64,000 nucleotides of DNA from Isoetes taiwanensis (GCA_021234155.1 JAJEKV010000006.1:7102435-7166434); one strand, 5' to 3'. Numbered from the stretch's first letter, positions 44,190 to 57,063 are shown. The notes: a model not told the origin generated them from the letters alone. Program-made: numbers and translations.

Positions 44190-44245
44190 CTGGTACCTTC
44201 TTCGATTCCGTGCATACTGTGGGTTAGATGTTCAGTCTCATGTCT

Positions 44246-46575
44246 CTCACTCTCATGCAAGTCTTGGTATGATCAAGCATGCCGAATAGCCAAAAGGAAA
44301 TGGAGGGACTGCCATGATGATAGCAAAACAGCCCTAAGAAAGGCATATCAGAGGATCATAAGGCAGAAAAAGAGACAATTTGTACTAAAGCAGCAGGAGA
44401 CCTTGATCAGCCAATACCAAAATGATCCAAAATCGTTTTGGAAAAAGCTCAAAAGCACTAAGCACACAGAAATCCCGCTTGCTACAAGTGAGCTATGGAA
44501 CCAAGTTAAACACTTATATCACGATGATAGCATCGAGGCCCCACTAAAAGTGAGGTCTGATATAATTTTTACAAAAGAAGAAGTGGCTGTTGGCATTGAT
44601 AGTCTTGCAAATGGCAAAGCAAAGGATCAAAACGGGATATGTGCCGAGCATCTTAAATGGGCAGGAGGCGGCATCCATACAATAATAGCACGCATGTTTA
44701 CCTTAGCAATGCAACAAGGATTCCCACAGGAGTGGCAGCTCAACCGAATTGTTCCAAAGGCATAAGAGTGGTTCCATGCTAGACGTAAAACAATTACATA
44801 ACTCTCATGGTAGTAATTTGTTCTCTAAATTATTTGCAAATATTGTAGAGAAAAAAAATTAGTCTTTGGGAAAGAGCATAACGGAAAAAAAGAGCCAAAA
44901 CCCAAGCAGGTTTTAGGGCTAAAATGTCCACATTCGACCATTTGCTTGCATTAAAATGCATTTTTGATGCGGTCAAGGGGACTCTAAAACCTCTATATGT
45001 CACATTTATAAACTTTCGCAAGGCATTTGACAAAGTTCCCGTGAATAGATTATGGGGAAAGAATGGAGTAATTATGTGTCCCTAAACACTTTTGGGATGC
45101 AGTTCAAATGCTCTATGAGAAAGTTTTAGTAGGATTTTATCAATGCCATTCAAAAGTGAGATATCTGGATAGCTTGAAAGTAACATTGGAGTGAAACAAG
45201 GATGCCCCTTGTCTCCTACTATATTTGGTCTCTTTATTGTGACCGAAGAATGGTTACATAATAACCGTGATGGAGGCACCGAGATTCAAGGATATGTGAT
45301 CCAATTGCTCCTATATGCCGATGATGTGGTGCTATTTGCACCATCCCAGGTACACATGCAAGAATTACTTGATCAATTGGCTGCTTTCTCAGAATAAAAC
45401 GGGATGCAAGTCAATCTAGAGAAGACGAAAACCATGACAAGAGGGTGCTCAAGAAGGAACATGGGTTTCTCTATTTGGGCTTAAAAAGTTGAGATATGCG
45501 GTGACATATAAATATCCGGGACTTACTATTAGCAGTGAATCATAAATGGCATCAATGCATACAACAAAGAATTGAAAGCAGGTGTAAGGCATTGTATTCT
45601 ATGCAAAGCATGTGCAGGGAAAACCCACATATGGGCATGGCCACTAAAGAAAAAAAACTGTATGAATCTCTAGTCCAAAGCATAGTATTATATGGGGCTG
45701 AAATTTGGGGACCAGGGCTGCTACAAGGCTCTTTGGGATGATATTGAATAGATACACAAGAAGTTTCTCAGCTGGAATTGGGTGTAAAGGCGCAAACCCC
45801 ATATCCGATGATGTTAGCCCACGCGCACTATGCCAATTTGAAGGGGAAGCTTTACTCAAATGCATTAGGTACCTTGCTAAAAATAAAAAGATGGACGCCA
45901 TACGATTCCTTATTATGCTTGCCCCAACACCTAACATAAAGGATGGTTTGTTGATGTCAAGACATGGCTTGAAAGATGGGATATCATGTGGGAAGAGGCA
46001 ATTTCCATTGATAACCCCGAGAACATGGGTCTATGAAAAGGTTAGAAGAAAATGTGGATGAGCCCAAAGACTAAGATGATATTGTACAAGATGCATATGA
46101 ATCCTACATTGGATGAGGCAATACATCTAAAGGAGAACTTATCGATAAAGAAGAGGCACAATATCAACGGGGATCCGCTCACCGCACCATCTAGGTGTGG
46201 AGGTTGGGAGATGGGGTACTACACCGAGAACCATGAGATGCTGCAGTATGTATGCAAAGATGAGATAGAAGATGAAGACCATGTCATACTTTAAGTGTCC
46301 AAAAGCCTATAGTATAATACGAGATGATATGGCATCAACGCGCCCGATTTATATATACTTTTTGGGTTGGAAGAAAATAGAATTGGATCCTTTTAATTGA
46401 GACTCTACAAATAGAGAGAGTTGTCCTAAAAAATGTAAATACCCCTAATAGAAGAAGAGGATGCATTGAGTGAGAATGAGGAATTGGAAACTCATCTAAT
46501 TTTTATGACTATGATGTATAATAATGTCGCCTTATAGGCCTGGAGGCCTCCCAAAAGACTTAATACACTTCATTT
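44246..46575 (+). mobile_element. LINE of another clade with 3' (CACTT)-type tail
   Basis: Plus strand, head to head with the L1 element. Frames read KSWYDQACRIAKRKWRDC, PKSFWKKLKSTKHTEIPLA, VAVGIDSLANGKAKDQNGIC, EHLKWAGGGIHTIIARMF, FPQEWQLNRIVP; then FINFRKAFDKVPVNRLWGK (RT motif A, Asp changed to Asn), GVKQGCPLSPTIFGLFI, LLLYADDVVLFAPSQVHMQE, VNLEKTKTM and PHMGMATKEKKLYESLVQSI. It ends with TAGGCCTGGAGGCCTCCCAA..ACTTAATACACTTCATTTCACTTCACTTC (46536-46583), a unique 3' end followed by a five-base tail, as in L2/CR1- and RTE-like LINEs. Several frameshifts and stops; dead copy. Confidence 0.88.
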
Positions 46576-46589
46576 CACTTCACTTCTTC

Positions 46590-48790
46590 ATAGATGCCCT
46601 CGATGATGCCGCCATATTGATCCCTCGGTTGGCTCATCCCTCGATTCTTGCAATTATTTCTTTTGCCTATAAGTATCGGGGTATCGTCCCGAACCAGATT
46701 TCCTTTCTAAGGCTCGATCTAGAGTAGGAGATTGCATTCTATCTAATAACCTTAACCAGCAGCCACATCTAATTACCATTTTAACTACAAAATTGATCTG
46801 TACTAACCTTCATATACAAAGAAGAAGAAGAAATGAAGAAGAAGCGCTCGTCCAAGAAGAAATATATGTAGAGATAAGTGGCATGCATGGCAAGAGAAAA
46901 TAAATGACACATTACATGCCAACGTCGCAATAGTGAAAAGGATTGACTTCGAATTTAAAAAAAAAAAGGCGAGAAAATAGAAATTGGAATGTTGTTTTTT
47001 TTAAGACTTGAGCAAAAATGGCTAGCTTTTTTGCCCCTCCATTTCTTCATATTGTTCATCCACATAGCATCTCCCTTTCGCTAAGCAAGGATTGGTTGTG
47101 GATTTGATAGATCTATTATTGTTTAAATCTGGTGGCTTTTTCCTCATTCGTGGTTTAATCTTCTTTGAGATGACTAAATCCTCTGTCTTTTTGCAATCTA
47201 TGTTTAATTTTGCTACTCAATTGTCACACATTTTTGTCGTAAATTTCTCCAGATGTGCGGGACTTTAAATAGAAACAAACTTATATATGTAGAGATAATG
47301 TAATATTGTCTACAAAAAAAGAAGAGAATATTGTAGTACGTTCCCCAACCCCATAAAAAAAACCATTTTACATTAGTGCTTGATTGGTACTTGAAGAATA
47401 AAGTTGTTTCATTCTTTGGGCATAATTTGGAAACCTGTAAATATTTGGAACCTCTTTGTTTCTCCAATCAAGCTTCCTGCGAACTCTTTGTTCTCTAATC
47501 ATGCTTTTTTATCCCTAATCGAGCTTCATGTTCTTAACTGTCTCTAGTGCTCAAGAAGCTGCAAGCTGCCTTTTTTTGCACATCACCTTGCCACTTTGTA
47601 ATGAGACACTCAATAAAGACACTTGTTAGAAGGTGTATATTAGTTTGCTCTTGTTAAGGGAGCCTCTAATATACATCCCTGTCAAAGGTTGTGCTAGGAA
47701 CTTTAATGTCTAGTCTTCTTTGTCAAAGGTCCATATTGCAGAATCAACAATACATTGTAATTTGGTATTGTAGTCTTGTATGCCATATCCAGTCTCCAAA
47801 TTCACAATCACCAAAACGCGTGTTCTTAAGTTGCATTTATGTAAAATAACTACCATGTCCAAAACCAGGCACTGAATTTTGAATTTAAAAAACCCTCGAG
47901 GTTTCTTCCTCACAGGCGACTTCCCTTCATTGATGTTCTATTCAGTTTGAAGTATTCTAATAGATTCTATATTATAGAAGCTACCAATGACCGATAGAAA
48001 ACTTTCATGCATGCAGCCATTCATGCTTTATGAGGACATTCATGCTTTATTTGTGAATTGGCAGACTAAGTTTTGTACTTGCGTTCTTACTGTGATGGAA
48101 TGTTAGCAACTCAAGTAGGAGGAGGAAACCTATCAAGCTTTCATTTGAAAACTGAGAACACTACAAGGCACAAAGATTAACAAAATAATATTAACATAGG
48201 AAAACGTTCGTATAGAGACAGTGCATCCGGATCGAATACATTTGTTGGTAATTTATGTACAGCTATAAAATATATGAAGACAATGGCATGTCACTTACAC
48301 TTAAAACATGCCAGAATATAATGATTAAGCCATACACCAATTTCCAACTATCTGGCTCCAAGAGCAAGCTATAATTTTTGTATTGCTTCCCGGCAAATGT
48401 CTAGGCTCATAAACTATTTTGCCACGAAGTGCGGGAACACCTTCAGCTACATTACCTGTTCCAATTGTGATCCACGCATTTTATATGGCTAAATTGTTCA
48501 TGTTAGCATTGAGCAACCAAGAACGATGTTGTAAGGATAAGGCCAAACAAAATATTAAATGTAACTTGATCTCATTATGGACATCTACAAATATCCAAAC
48601 TTCTACATATTGCCTAATATGGCGCTATTTTGAAACTGGAAATCAATAAATCAAGCTCTTGAGTGTTTCCATGGAATGTCAAAAAGGATTTTGATCTTTG
48701 GCTTGGGATTCTAAAATGCCAATGCATAAGCCTTGCTTGAAACATAACCCCATCTCCCAACATAGCAATCCACTACTAGCTATAACTTCA
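46590..48790. other. No gene seen
   Basis: AT-rich DNA with short open frames only; no family resemblance, no clear repeat. Confidence 0.4.
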
Positions 48791-48795
48791 AACCC

Positions 48796-48905
48796 TAATT
48801 CATGCTTCAATCTTCTTCTTCTCAGATCAACATAACATAAATAAAAAGCAAGGTAAGAATGATAATATTGTGGAGTATAAAGTAAAACTCATGATTCGTG
48901 GATGG
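48796..48905 (+). repeat. Repeat copy A, shared with 59241-59366
   Basis: CATAACATAAATAAAAAGCA, AAGAATGATAATATTGTGGA and AACTCATGATTCGTGGATG align in the same order and orientation with 59283-59366 (CATAACATAAAGAAAAAGCA, AGAATATTGTGACA, AACTCATGATTCGGATGA). Confidence 0.65.
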
Positions 48906-48949
48906 AATTCCATTTTTTCATTATTTGAGAAAATAACGCAATTTTGAGA

Positions 48950-49440
48950 ATTTTACACACACCTAATTTGCTCAAGCACAAATACTTTCACCTAGTTCTC
49001 GAGCCCAAGAAACTTGAGGTAAGTAAAATACACATGTACATACAAATTATGTGTTATACTTGTACGTGTACATGATACTTGTAGAAGCCCAATAATGGCC
49101 CTACATTCTACACCAATAATTCACATCAATAATTTTACTTCACTATAAAAATAGAAAAACTGGGTAGAGGGCATTCATCTTCCATGGCTTTCTCGATGTC
49201 CTTCGCTCCAGCACATCCGATCTTTCAAGTGCTACTTGAGCTACAACGATCTGAACGAATGCGCTAGAAATGGTATTAATCTTGATCCATGGCTCCAATC
49301 TAAAGCTGATGGTCCTGCTAGTGCTTGCAAGAAGCTCACTCGTGTTGTGGTCCATATTTACTGGCTTCCTGATCAGGAAATCTATGAGCTGAATAGCATC
49401 ACGAGCTTTGGTGTTGATGATGAGTGAATCTGTATCTGCT
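48950..49440 (+). other. Tandem small-gene unit A (promoter plus open frame)
   Basis: The promoter block CAATAATTCACATCAATAAT..TTACTTCACTATAAAA (TATA at 49143-49150) matches unit B almost base for base. After an ATG at 49184 in a CAT..TTCCATGG context the frame closes after 27 codons. A longer open frame, offset by one, runs to 49427: HIRSFKCYLSYNDLNECARN, then GINLDPWLQSKADGPASACK, LTRVVVHIYWLPDQEIYELN. It aligns loosely with unit B (HI..(F/I)KC .. LDP .. H). I do not recognise the family. The copy is either frameshifted or uses another start. Confidence 0.5.
49143..49150 (+). promoter_or_regulatory. TATA box of unit A
   Basis: CTATAAAA inside a roughly 38-bp block conserved with unit B, about 40 bp before the first ATG. 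Confidence 0.6.
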
Positions 49441-49599
49441 AAGGATATAATAATGACATGAGTACCTATGAAGTATGTATTACAATCAATGTTATCATTG
49501 ATGACTAATGTATGTGTTTATGATATAATAATGGTATGAGCACCTATAAACTATGCAAGGATGTAATAGCACATTGAATATTGTTTGATGTATCATACC

Positions 49600-50140
49600 C
49601 GAAAGTGTAAGGGTGTGCTCTTGACTTCCAAAGATATCCGCACACCCAATTACTCAAGCACAAAACCTCTACCATATTAAAATCCACAAACATGTTTTAA
49701 AAGCATACATATATCCATAGGAAAGATGTATTATACTTGTTTGTATACAATGTCTTTATACACGAGCAATAATGGCGGTAAAGTCTACCCCAATAATTCA
49801 CCTCAATAATTTACTTCACTATAAAAGCTTCTCACTTGGGGGCTAAAGTTCACTCATCTCCCATGGATTTTTCGCCTTCATGCTCATTCACCACATCGAG
49901 GCGATCAAGTGCTCAATGAGACACTTTCGATCTTGTTCGATTGCTAAGACAAGGGTCTTCTTTCTTGATCCCTACCCTGAAGAAAAAGCTTTGGGCGCCC
50001 AGAGATTCGTTGCCCTCGACCCGATCTGTGTTATGATCCATCCGTTTGGCTTCCCGGCGCCATTAGCTATGAGAGATATCGGGGATCACCACTACAAACT
50101 AGTGATGATGAATGAATCATTGCTTAGCATTGTATAGTGT
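49600..50140 (+). other. Tandem small-gene unit B (promoter plus 85-codon frame)
   Basis: Upstream blocks GCACACCCAATTACTCAAGC, GAGCAATAATGGCGG and CAATAATTCACCTCAATAAT..TTACTTCACTATAAAAG (TATA about 49820-49827) are homologous and colinear with unit A. An ATG at 49863 (CATCTCCCATGGATT) opens only 18 codons. The ATG at 49880 opens 85: MLIHHIEAIKCSMRHFRSCS, IAKTRVFFLDPYPEEKALGA, QRFVALDPICVMIHPFGFPA, PLAMRDIGDHHYKLVMMNES. No known domain is recognised. The conservation of promoter and start region between A and B suggests a real duplicated transcription unit. Confidence 0.5.
49820..49827 (+). promoter_or_regulatory. TATA box of unit B
   Basis: TATAAAAG in the conserved block, about 40 bp before the ATG at 49863. 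Confidence 0.6.
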
Positions 50141-50279
50141 AAGAGCTCTTGTGTTGAGATGAAAATGCAAGGCGAATGAATAATGACTAGTCTATTGTAA
50201 CTTGCATGTTATATATATGATATAGTAATTATGTAAAAGAGCATTGCATACCTCAAGAGTTCTCATCATCATCGTTAGC

Positions 50280-53200
50280 TTCTTTAGCCACTAATTCTTG
50301 CAATCGAAAGCCCCCACACTATCGGGGATCACCACTTGACAACGGCCTGGTCTCTACGGCCCAACCATAGTCTATTGTTTTCAAATGTTGGTAGCGTGGC
50401 GGTCATTAGGATTGGGTCTCCATTTTGCTCCAAAGAATCCCTATATCGCATTGCATATGAGGTTCCTTTCGCAACAGCTCAAAACCAAGAGACAAACACC
50501 TCTTCGTAACGTGGGAGATTAGGGTCCTCATTGGGTCCTTCTTCGCAAAAGCCATCCACGTCGGGCGCTTATCATGTGGCCCCGATTAGCAAGAGCATTC
50601 CTTTCTTGACATCTTGGTAGGGGTCGAATATTTCAAACTGGTTCTTGGGTCTACCCAGAAAGGCCCTACGAATGAGATGCTTCAATGTGCTCATCCACAA
50701 ACACGTTTTCAGGTTCTTCCAATGCACTTTGCCTCGGTTTGGGCCAGAAATCCGAATGATGCTCTCTACGGGCTGCACGTCCCCAAGCACCCAGTTAGCA
50801 AGGTGGACCAAAGAGTCAATAACTTCATTCATATATATGTTGGACCATGAGTTATCGCCAGCTCTAGAAATAGCTGCCCAAATTGCATCATGTACTTGGC
50901 AATAGAAGCTCCAATGCACCTATATCTTCAAGCTCCCATATGGCTGCACGACCTTAGGGTGACCCTCTCCAGAATCATAGGTAAACCTTGGGCATCCTCC
51001 TTCCACATTCGATTCCTTTCAGGAGCCACTCCCTATGCCTTGGCCTCATCTTGTAGAACATTAGTGGCCATCCATCCTTCATGCAGAACTTGAAGAGTAG
51101 AGGTTCCAAGTGACCACATAAATGGTCCTTCTTTTCAGGGATAAAACCTTTCACGAATTCCTTCCAATTAGGAACCTCTTACACAAGGTAAGGTGAAGGA
51201 GACTTTGAACTACACTGCCTGAAGAGTTGCATAAGCTCTGAAATAGTCAATGCATCTGATCTTCTCATTAGAGTAGAGTAGTTTCCAAAGAGGGCATCTA
51301 TGTCATCCATGGGTGTGTCCAACCATCATGAATCCCAAACGTGACTTGATCAAAGACACCTAACCAAACCAAGTATGACAAGTAAGAGAAAAGATATCTA
51401 TTCTTATTTTGACCTGAGCAATTATCTAGCTGCAAGTAAAGTCTCCTAGGCAACTTGTTCGGTACCATGGGGCCTTTGTTAGAAGGCATAAAATCATTTA
51501 CTTATCATTTACCATTTTGTCCAAGGGCATCCGGTGTTTAAATTGCTCCACCCAGCCTGCTTTTCGTGATCGCATCCGTATCCTCAAATGGCCCCAATTA
51601 TCCTCAGATTTATTCTCCAGTGTCTTCAAGATATGATTCAAGGATCCCACATGAAAGTTAGAATCATCGGCCAGAGGTCCAAAGTGGAGAAGTGGCCCAA
51701 GGCACCTATACCATGGCTGTGCATGAGAGCAACGTGAACACTCACCTTAACAAGGCTCACCCTCCATACAGATTTTGCTAGCTTTTCTAGACGAGGGACC
51801 ATGGTCCTGATCCATCTTATCATGTATAATGGTTGTAAGCGTGCTCAGAGACTATGAGACAAAGCCTCCAGACTGCAAGAGGCCCCACATGAAACCGGGC
51901 CGCCATATGTGATTTTCTCCATTGTGCGCCCTTCTTTCATTTGGATCTCCTCGGGTTCAGCAAGCTTTTCTTTATGACAAGGGACCATGGTCTTTTATTC
52001 CAATCCATCTTATCAGGTATAATGGTTAAGGAGAAATATGCTCGGTCTATGAGAACGGTAATATCTCTCTTGGGTATATCCTTCTTAGTCAAAGGCGTCC
52101 TTAACATTTTGTCTGCTACCCGCTCATATGTCAGCTTTTCTCTCCATCTATGAACATAGATAGCACAAGACCCTTCAAAGTATGAGACCATTTGGAAATC
52201 ACTACGGTCTTCGCGGCCATCATCAAGAGCTCCACTTGCAAAAAGTGGAAATGGGTATGCCATAGGGCTTTATGCCATCTTTCACACTGCTTGTTATTCA
52301 ACATCGGGTTGGACTACACCATTTTTGAAAAGATCTAGCATGTTATATACCAAAGGTTGTGCGCCTACGAGGACTTTATGTTCTTAAAAGGTTTTCTCGC
52401 AAGTATCTCCTTGGATGTAAAATTTCCCTGACATCTTTTCATGCGGCACAATGATGACTGAAGTCTAAAATAGCCTCGGCTAGTTTTTCTTTCACATTTG
52501 GTTTGTCTTTGGGCGTGTCATGGGTCTCCGATTGACCATGAGGTAAGGTCTCTTTTTGGTGATGCCACGGGTCTAATGGAGTAAGGTTCATTCTCCACAT
52601 CCTTCTCCTTCAACTTGCAACCACGAGAGTAGAAACTTGAATGTTATCAACGAGCAAGCGAAGGCTAAGGGCCATCTTACAAGGTCATGCGGTTGGGGCA
52701 TTTCTCGCACAAGCTTGGCAACAGATAGAGATCTTTTGGGCATTGAAATAGGCTCATGATAGTAGCGACTATCGAGCCTTCCCCTAACTTCACGTCGGTG
52801 ACGGCATGGTTTGGATCGGCAAAGCGATAACATCATAACCGTAAGCCATGTGGCGGCATTCATGCATGTGTGCATGCCTTCTCAATTAACTCATCTCTAA
52901 GCCCTTCCATGATTAGTTCTCATTATTGGGTAATCTCTCATTGCCTCAGAGCACGCCCGGTTTATGCGTTTAATCCGTCACGTGGTAAATTGCAAACTTC
53001 ATCCTCTGTCACAAAGTGACCATCAATGTCCTTCTTGTACCATAACACAAAACTCCCCACGGCTTCACCAATTTTTTCTACTTCCCATTTCGGGAATGGG
53101 GTAGTGGCAATCCATCCATCCAAAACATTCACAATCGAAACAACCACCATACCCTCGGGACAATGGAATTGTGATGGCGCTCAAAGTATGGACTCTTCCT

Positions 53201-53680
53201 TACGCCCACCTTTTCCCCAATAAAAGCGAGATTACATCCGCCATCCTACAAACAAGAGGTTAATATATATCAGCGGCGCGATCTTCATAAGCAAATAGAA
53301 CTCTACTACAAAAGACAACCATAGGGAGAAAAAAAATGCTAAGGACTTTTCGCCACGCGATCTTTCGAGAGCATAGGCAAAGAATAATCGCGGCACTACG
53401 AAAACATTCACACTAATTTGTTTAGATAAGAACTCATGTGGAAAGCACATGTCGAGATTAACATGTGGTTTCGACTCATACTTGTAAGTTTTTGAGTTCT
53501 TAAGTAAATAACAAGTGTAGATGGTTGAAGATGCTCCTTTGACCGCTGATCTCTTCGAGCACAAGAGTTAAAGCATTGACTTCAGAGGTTAAACATTACT
53601 CTTACCTCCGATGGATCGGAAATGGTGGCGTCTCCACGTCTCCCTAGCCAATGACGTGTCCGAGCTGCGATGCCATAAAA
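50280..53680 (-). pseudogene. Decayed transposase of the LDNC/GHTHDDID family with an N-terminal DUF8039-like segment
   Basis: Minus strand. A first exon near 53660-53606 reads GIAARTRHWLGRRGDATISD then PSE, and ends at a GT donor. The next exon (from 53252) reads GGCNLAFIGEKVGVRKSPYF; a frameshift leads to CPEGMVVVSIVNVLDGWIAT, TPFPKWEVEKIGEAVGSFVL and WYKKDIDGHF, which resembles the DUF8039-type domain seen in plant transposon proteins. Further on come RRLYLQLDNCSGQNKNRYLF, SYLSYLVWLGVFDQVTFG, then with a one-base shift FMMVGHTH and DDIDALFGNYSTLMRRSDAL, and WKEFVKGFIPEKKDHLCGHL. The LDNC..NKN and VGHTHDDID motifs mark an RNase H-type transposase family of plants and animals. Many frameshifts and stops; not functional. 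Confidence 0.7.
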
Positions 53681-54584
53681 CATGTTTGTATCATCCACAA
53701 AGGAGAAAAGAAAGCATATATATTTGAAACTGCGTGAACATTGTATAATAAATCATCAATGAGTGCAGGTTTCTTTGAGAACATCTATTTTAAATACTCT
53801 AATCAAAGTATGTCCAGTGCGAGATAAATCCATATAATGCATAGTGATGTTTTGATGGGAATCAATTCAATAAAAGGGACCCCTGTAAGGAAAAACATTC
53901 TTTAAGGAAGAATTATTTATTATTGATCATGAACTAACGGCCCAGATTCTTAACGGTTGTAGTTATCATTGAAATTCATTGGAACATTAACTTTGAGTTC
54001 ACTTTCGAGAGATATGCATCAGGATAGCCCTTTTACCTGCCCGAAAGACACAAGTGAGCGGTGGAAGAAATCGAAATGTATAGTATGCTAATGGTATGAT
54101 TATCGGCGCCTTTGTTGCCTTCAATTGAATCCTCTGCTGACAAAACCTTTGGAGAACTTTAGCACGGCTTAGGGCGCAGCTCGAAAGTGTCTCTAGATCT
54201 TGCCAAACAAATTTGAATTGGCTTTTCCCGCTTTCACTTGAATGTTTATTACAGAATTCAAATTCTCGTCATTGTCCATCCAAGTAATCTAGTTTCTTTT
54301 AAAGCGCCTTTATGGTCGCTAATATATCGAGTTCATTTAATGAACCGATTTGTCTGACGAGGAATTTGAATGCGGACGTTGAAGTGGACAAAGACTCTCG
54401 TCACGGATTGCTTGCTTTATGTACCAAAGGTTCCCTTAGCAAATTACTGACGCACTCAATAAACCAGCCGTACGTGTAATTATCGGGCATGTAGTCTTGC
54501 CCATACGTCTGGCGTCATTATTATAGGTAGCACGTAATCCGCGCATCAATAACAATGGGTATTTAATTTCGCTTGGCCGTTCAC

Positions 54585-54748
54585 GTATAAATTCGCTGAA
54601 AAGCTCATATCATCTTGGTAGCGATTTGTTACCGACCTAAGCGAGGAGAAACTGCGGTGGCTTCAAGAACCTCCTAAAACAGCTGGATTTTCGCATATTC
54701 AGTACGGGCGCCCGCGATCCCATGGCACCTAAGGACTCCCTCGGAAGG
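54585..54748 (+). promoter_or_regulatory. Plausible promoter and first exon of an unassigned gene
   Basis: A TATA-like GTATAAATTC (54585-54594) is followed about 130 bp later by an ATG (54721) opening MAPKDSLGR and ending at a good donor, GGAAG|GTAAATTC (54748). Between them the sequence is CpG-rich and leader-like. Likely acceptors downstream exist (for example TATGCAG near 55067 and CACCACAG near 55089), but I could not build a convincing second exon. Confidence 0.4.
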
Positions 54749-55344
54749 TAAATTCTAACATTTTATTTCGGCAAGATCGCTTGCTTGCGATCTTTGCTTA
54801 CCATTTTGTAAAGTTTTGATTGCTATAGCTGCTTTCGGTAGCAAGATCGCGTGCCCGGTCTTCTTGAGCTAATTTTCTTTTACGAGTAGTAGGTATAGTA
54901 GCTCACCGTATGTTCGTGAGCGTCCATTGGTATTGTTTTCTTGCCTCGCTTTGCTAGCTACAACATCGCGGCCGTGATAGTGTGGAGTACTATTATAGTT
55001 GCTTGGAAGGATCGCGGTCACGCTCTCTTGAGAAGTTTATACTTTTTCGTTGTTCAACATTATATGCAGCCTATCGGGCACTCACCACAGGCTTTGTTTA
55101 CACCCTTGCTCTGTTTTCGTGGACCGGATGAACCCATCCGTATGATAACCCCCTTCTAATGAACGCAAATGGTGTATAGAGATTGCACAAGCAATACCAC
55201 ACATTAAAAAGGTGACATGAGAAAAGGACACATTACTGTTCTCGCGAATGAAAGAAAACCTTAGGGCGTTGAACAAGTTGGCATAGTGGTGGCAATGTGG
55301 GAAGGCGAAAGAACAATGTGCAAAGATGCTATCATGAAAGATCT

Positions 55345-55739
55345 GAGGATACACACACCACATTGCGGTTCTGGGGTACATTGAAGTGGCGCTATTATGG
55401 CCCATCTATGAGATGACCCAGCAAAATGAAACAAGCGACCCGCGGGAAAAAGCGTCCCAACATCAGCTAAGGGTTATGGATGGGTGTTGCCATCTTATGA
55501 ATCTCTCTCTTTGTCGGTATAAAGGGAAACGGAGACATCTTGGTAGGGTTCTCGGCATGCGTAAAATGGTTTTTGTCCACGGACAAAAGAAGCCTCCCGG
55601 CTGTGCTTTGAAAGCAGTTCGGGACGAGAAAATGCCCTCGGTGATGGACACCAACTGGCTCAGAGCCATGGCCAAGAAAAAGAGTGTGAAGCCAATTGCT
55701 ACTTTGGGAGAGCCTTCAGCATCAAAAAGCAGTTATTGA
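55345..55739 (+). other. Open exon-like frame, unknown protein
   Basis: About 130 codons: GYIEVALLWPIYEMTQQN, KASQHQLRVMDGCCHLMNLS, CRYKGKRRHLGRVLGMRKMV, VHGQKKPPGCALKAVRDEKM, and a basic C-terminus MAKKKSVKPIA. Rich in Lys/Arg. It begins after a stop without its own ATG, so it would be an internal exon if real. No family is recognised. Confidence 0.35.
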
Positions 55740-56199
55740 AGAACCACAATCCACGATAAACCACTCCGTGTATTAACCCTACTCTTCCTCTTGCTTTGAA
55801 GGCCCGGATAGCACTACATCTGGTGGATTTATTCCAAAAAAACTTACTACTTTCAAAATTAACCTTAGAAATCTGAACACTGACGATAGCCCGCAGCCCA
55901 GCAGTTCTCAAACCCCATACATTACGGAAGCCTCCTCTAGACTAACATTGATATGGCCACCCACGCACCGCCATTGAGTCGAGTTGAAGTTCAATCCGTG
56001 GGAAGAGGAGCGCCAAGATGAGAAACAAACCACTCAAAAAGCTTGAGGCTTGATTTAAGCGGTTTTACCCCTTAGGGGTTAATTGGTTTACAAAGATTTC
56101 TATTTTTATTGTGAACGCATCAGCAAACGACACACCGAATGCGATCAAATGACCATGTTCAAACTCGTTAAAAGCTTCCAAGATATACCCATGACTCCT

Positions 56200-57063
56200 C
56201 ACACATGCCGACGTCGTGCCATTTGACCTATTACCAGGTAATAGCGATCACGTATCTTTTGGACACTCGTTATTTAGATTTGACTTGATGGTTGTCTATT
56301 TAGGAAGGGAGGAGGTGACATGGAGCAATCCAGAGGATTTAAAGGGCAAGAAATTTTACATTATTTACGGCAACGGTGTTTTGCGCCGGCACAACTCCTT
56401 TGTTAATTAAGATGAAGGCGGTTGAGCAAAGAGCTAGAATTTGCTAAAGTATATGCTAGAGAAGAAAATCGAGGAGTGCTCAACGGAAATCTTCTGAACG
56501 GAATATATAGAGTTGAGTATTCAATGCAACGGCAGTAATTGCACACCGCAAGTCTCTGAGACATTGAAAAGCGCAACAACCGTCATCGGCACAAAGGCTT
56601 ATGGCTGTCCTCCGCCAAGGACCGATAGGGACGGCTAGAACTTCAGCCGGAAGGTATTTATTCATTTCTACTCGCCAACACGCGGTCTTGATCTTGATGA
56701 CAACTTCTGAAGTAGATTTTGCCATGAAATTGCATGCGACCACTTTGAAAGTGGGAGAGCTTAAGGATGAAAACAGTTCATCTTTATGGATGAGAAGGTT
56801 TTCAAGAAGTTAATGGAATCGGACCGTGGGTGAACCATAAGCTCGGTGGCGACCATGGTGAGTTTCAGGACAAACCATCCAAAGACTTCTTTAACAAGAC
56901 ACGGCTCCGGTTGCTCACGAGGTATGTCGAATCTGCGAGGTGTGTCCCCGGTATTTTCGATGAGATTATAGGAAGGCAAGGCGTATTTAAAGGTGCGATC
57001 GAGGGTATAGGGGGATTTGATTGCAAACAATGGGCAATGACATCAGAACCACGACTTTTATGA
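56200..57063 (+). other. Fragmented open frames, unknown
   Basis: Three consecutive open pieces: 56216-56410 (PGNSDHVSFGHSLFRFDLMV, YLGREEVTWSNPEDLKGKKF), 56601-56813 (AVLRQGPIGTARTSAGRYLF, LMTTSEVDFAMKLHATTLKV) and 56830-57063 (KLGGDHGEFQDKPSKDFFNK, RLRLLTRYVESARCVPGIFD, EIIGRQGVFKGAIEGIGGFD). The pieces look coding in composition but are separated by stops. The opposite strand is also open at 56480-56743 and 56761-57030, so strand is uncertain. Confidence 0.3.
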
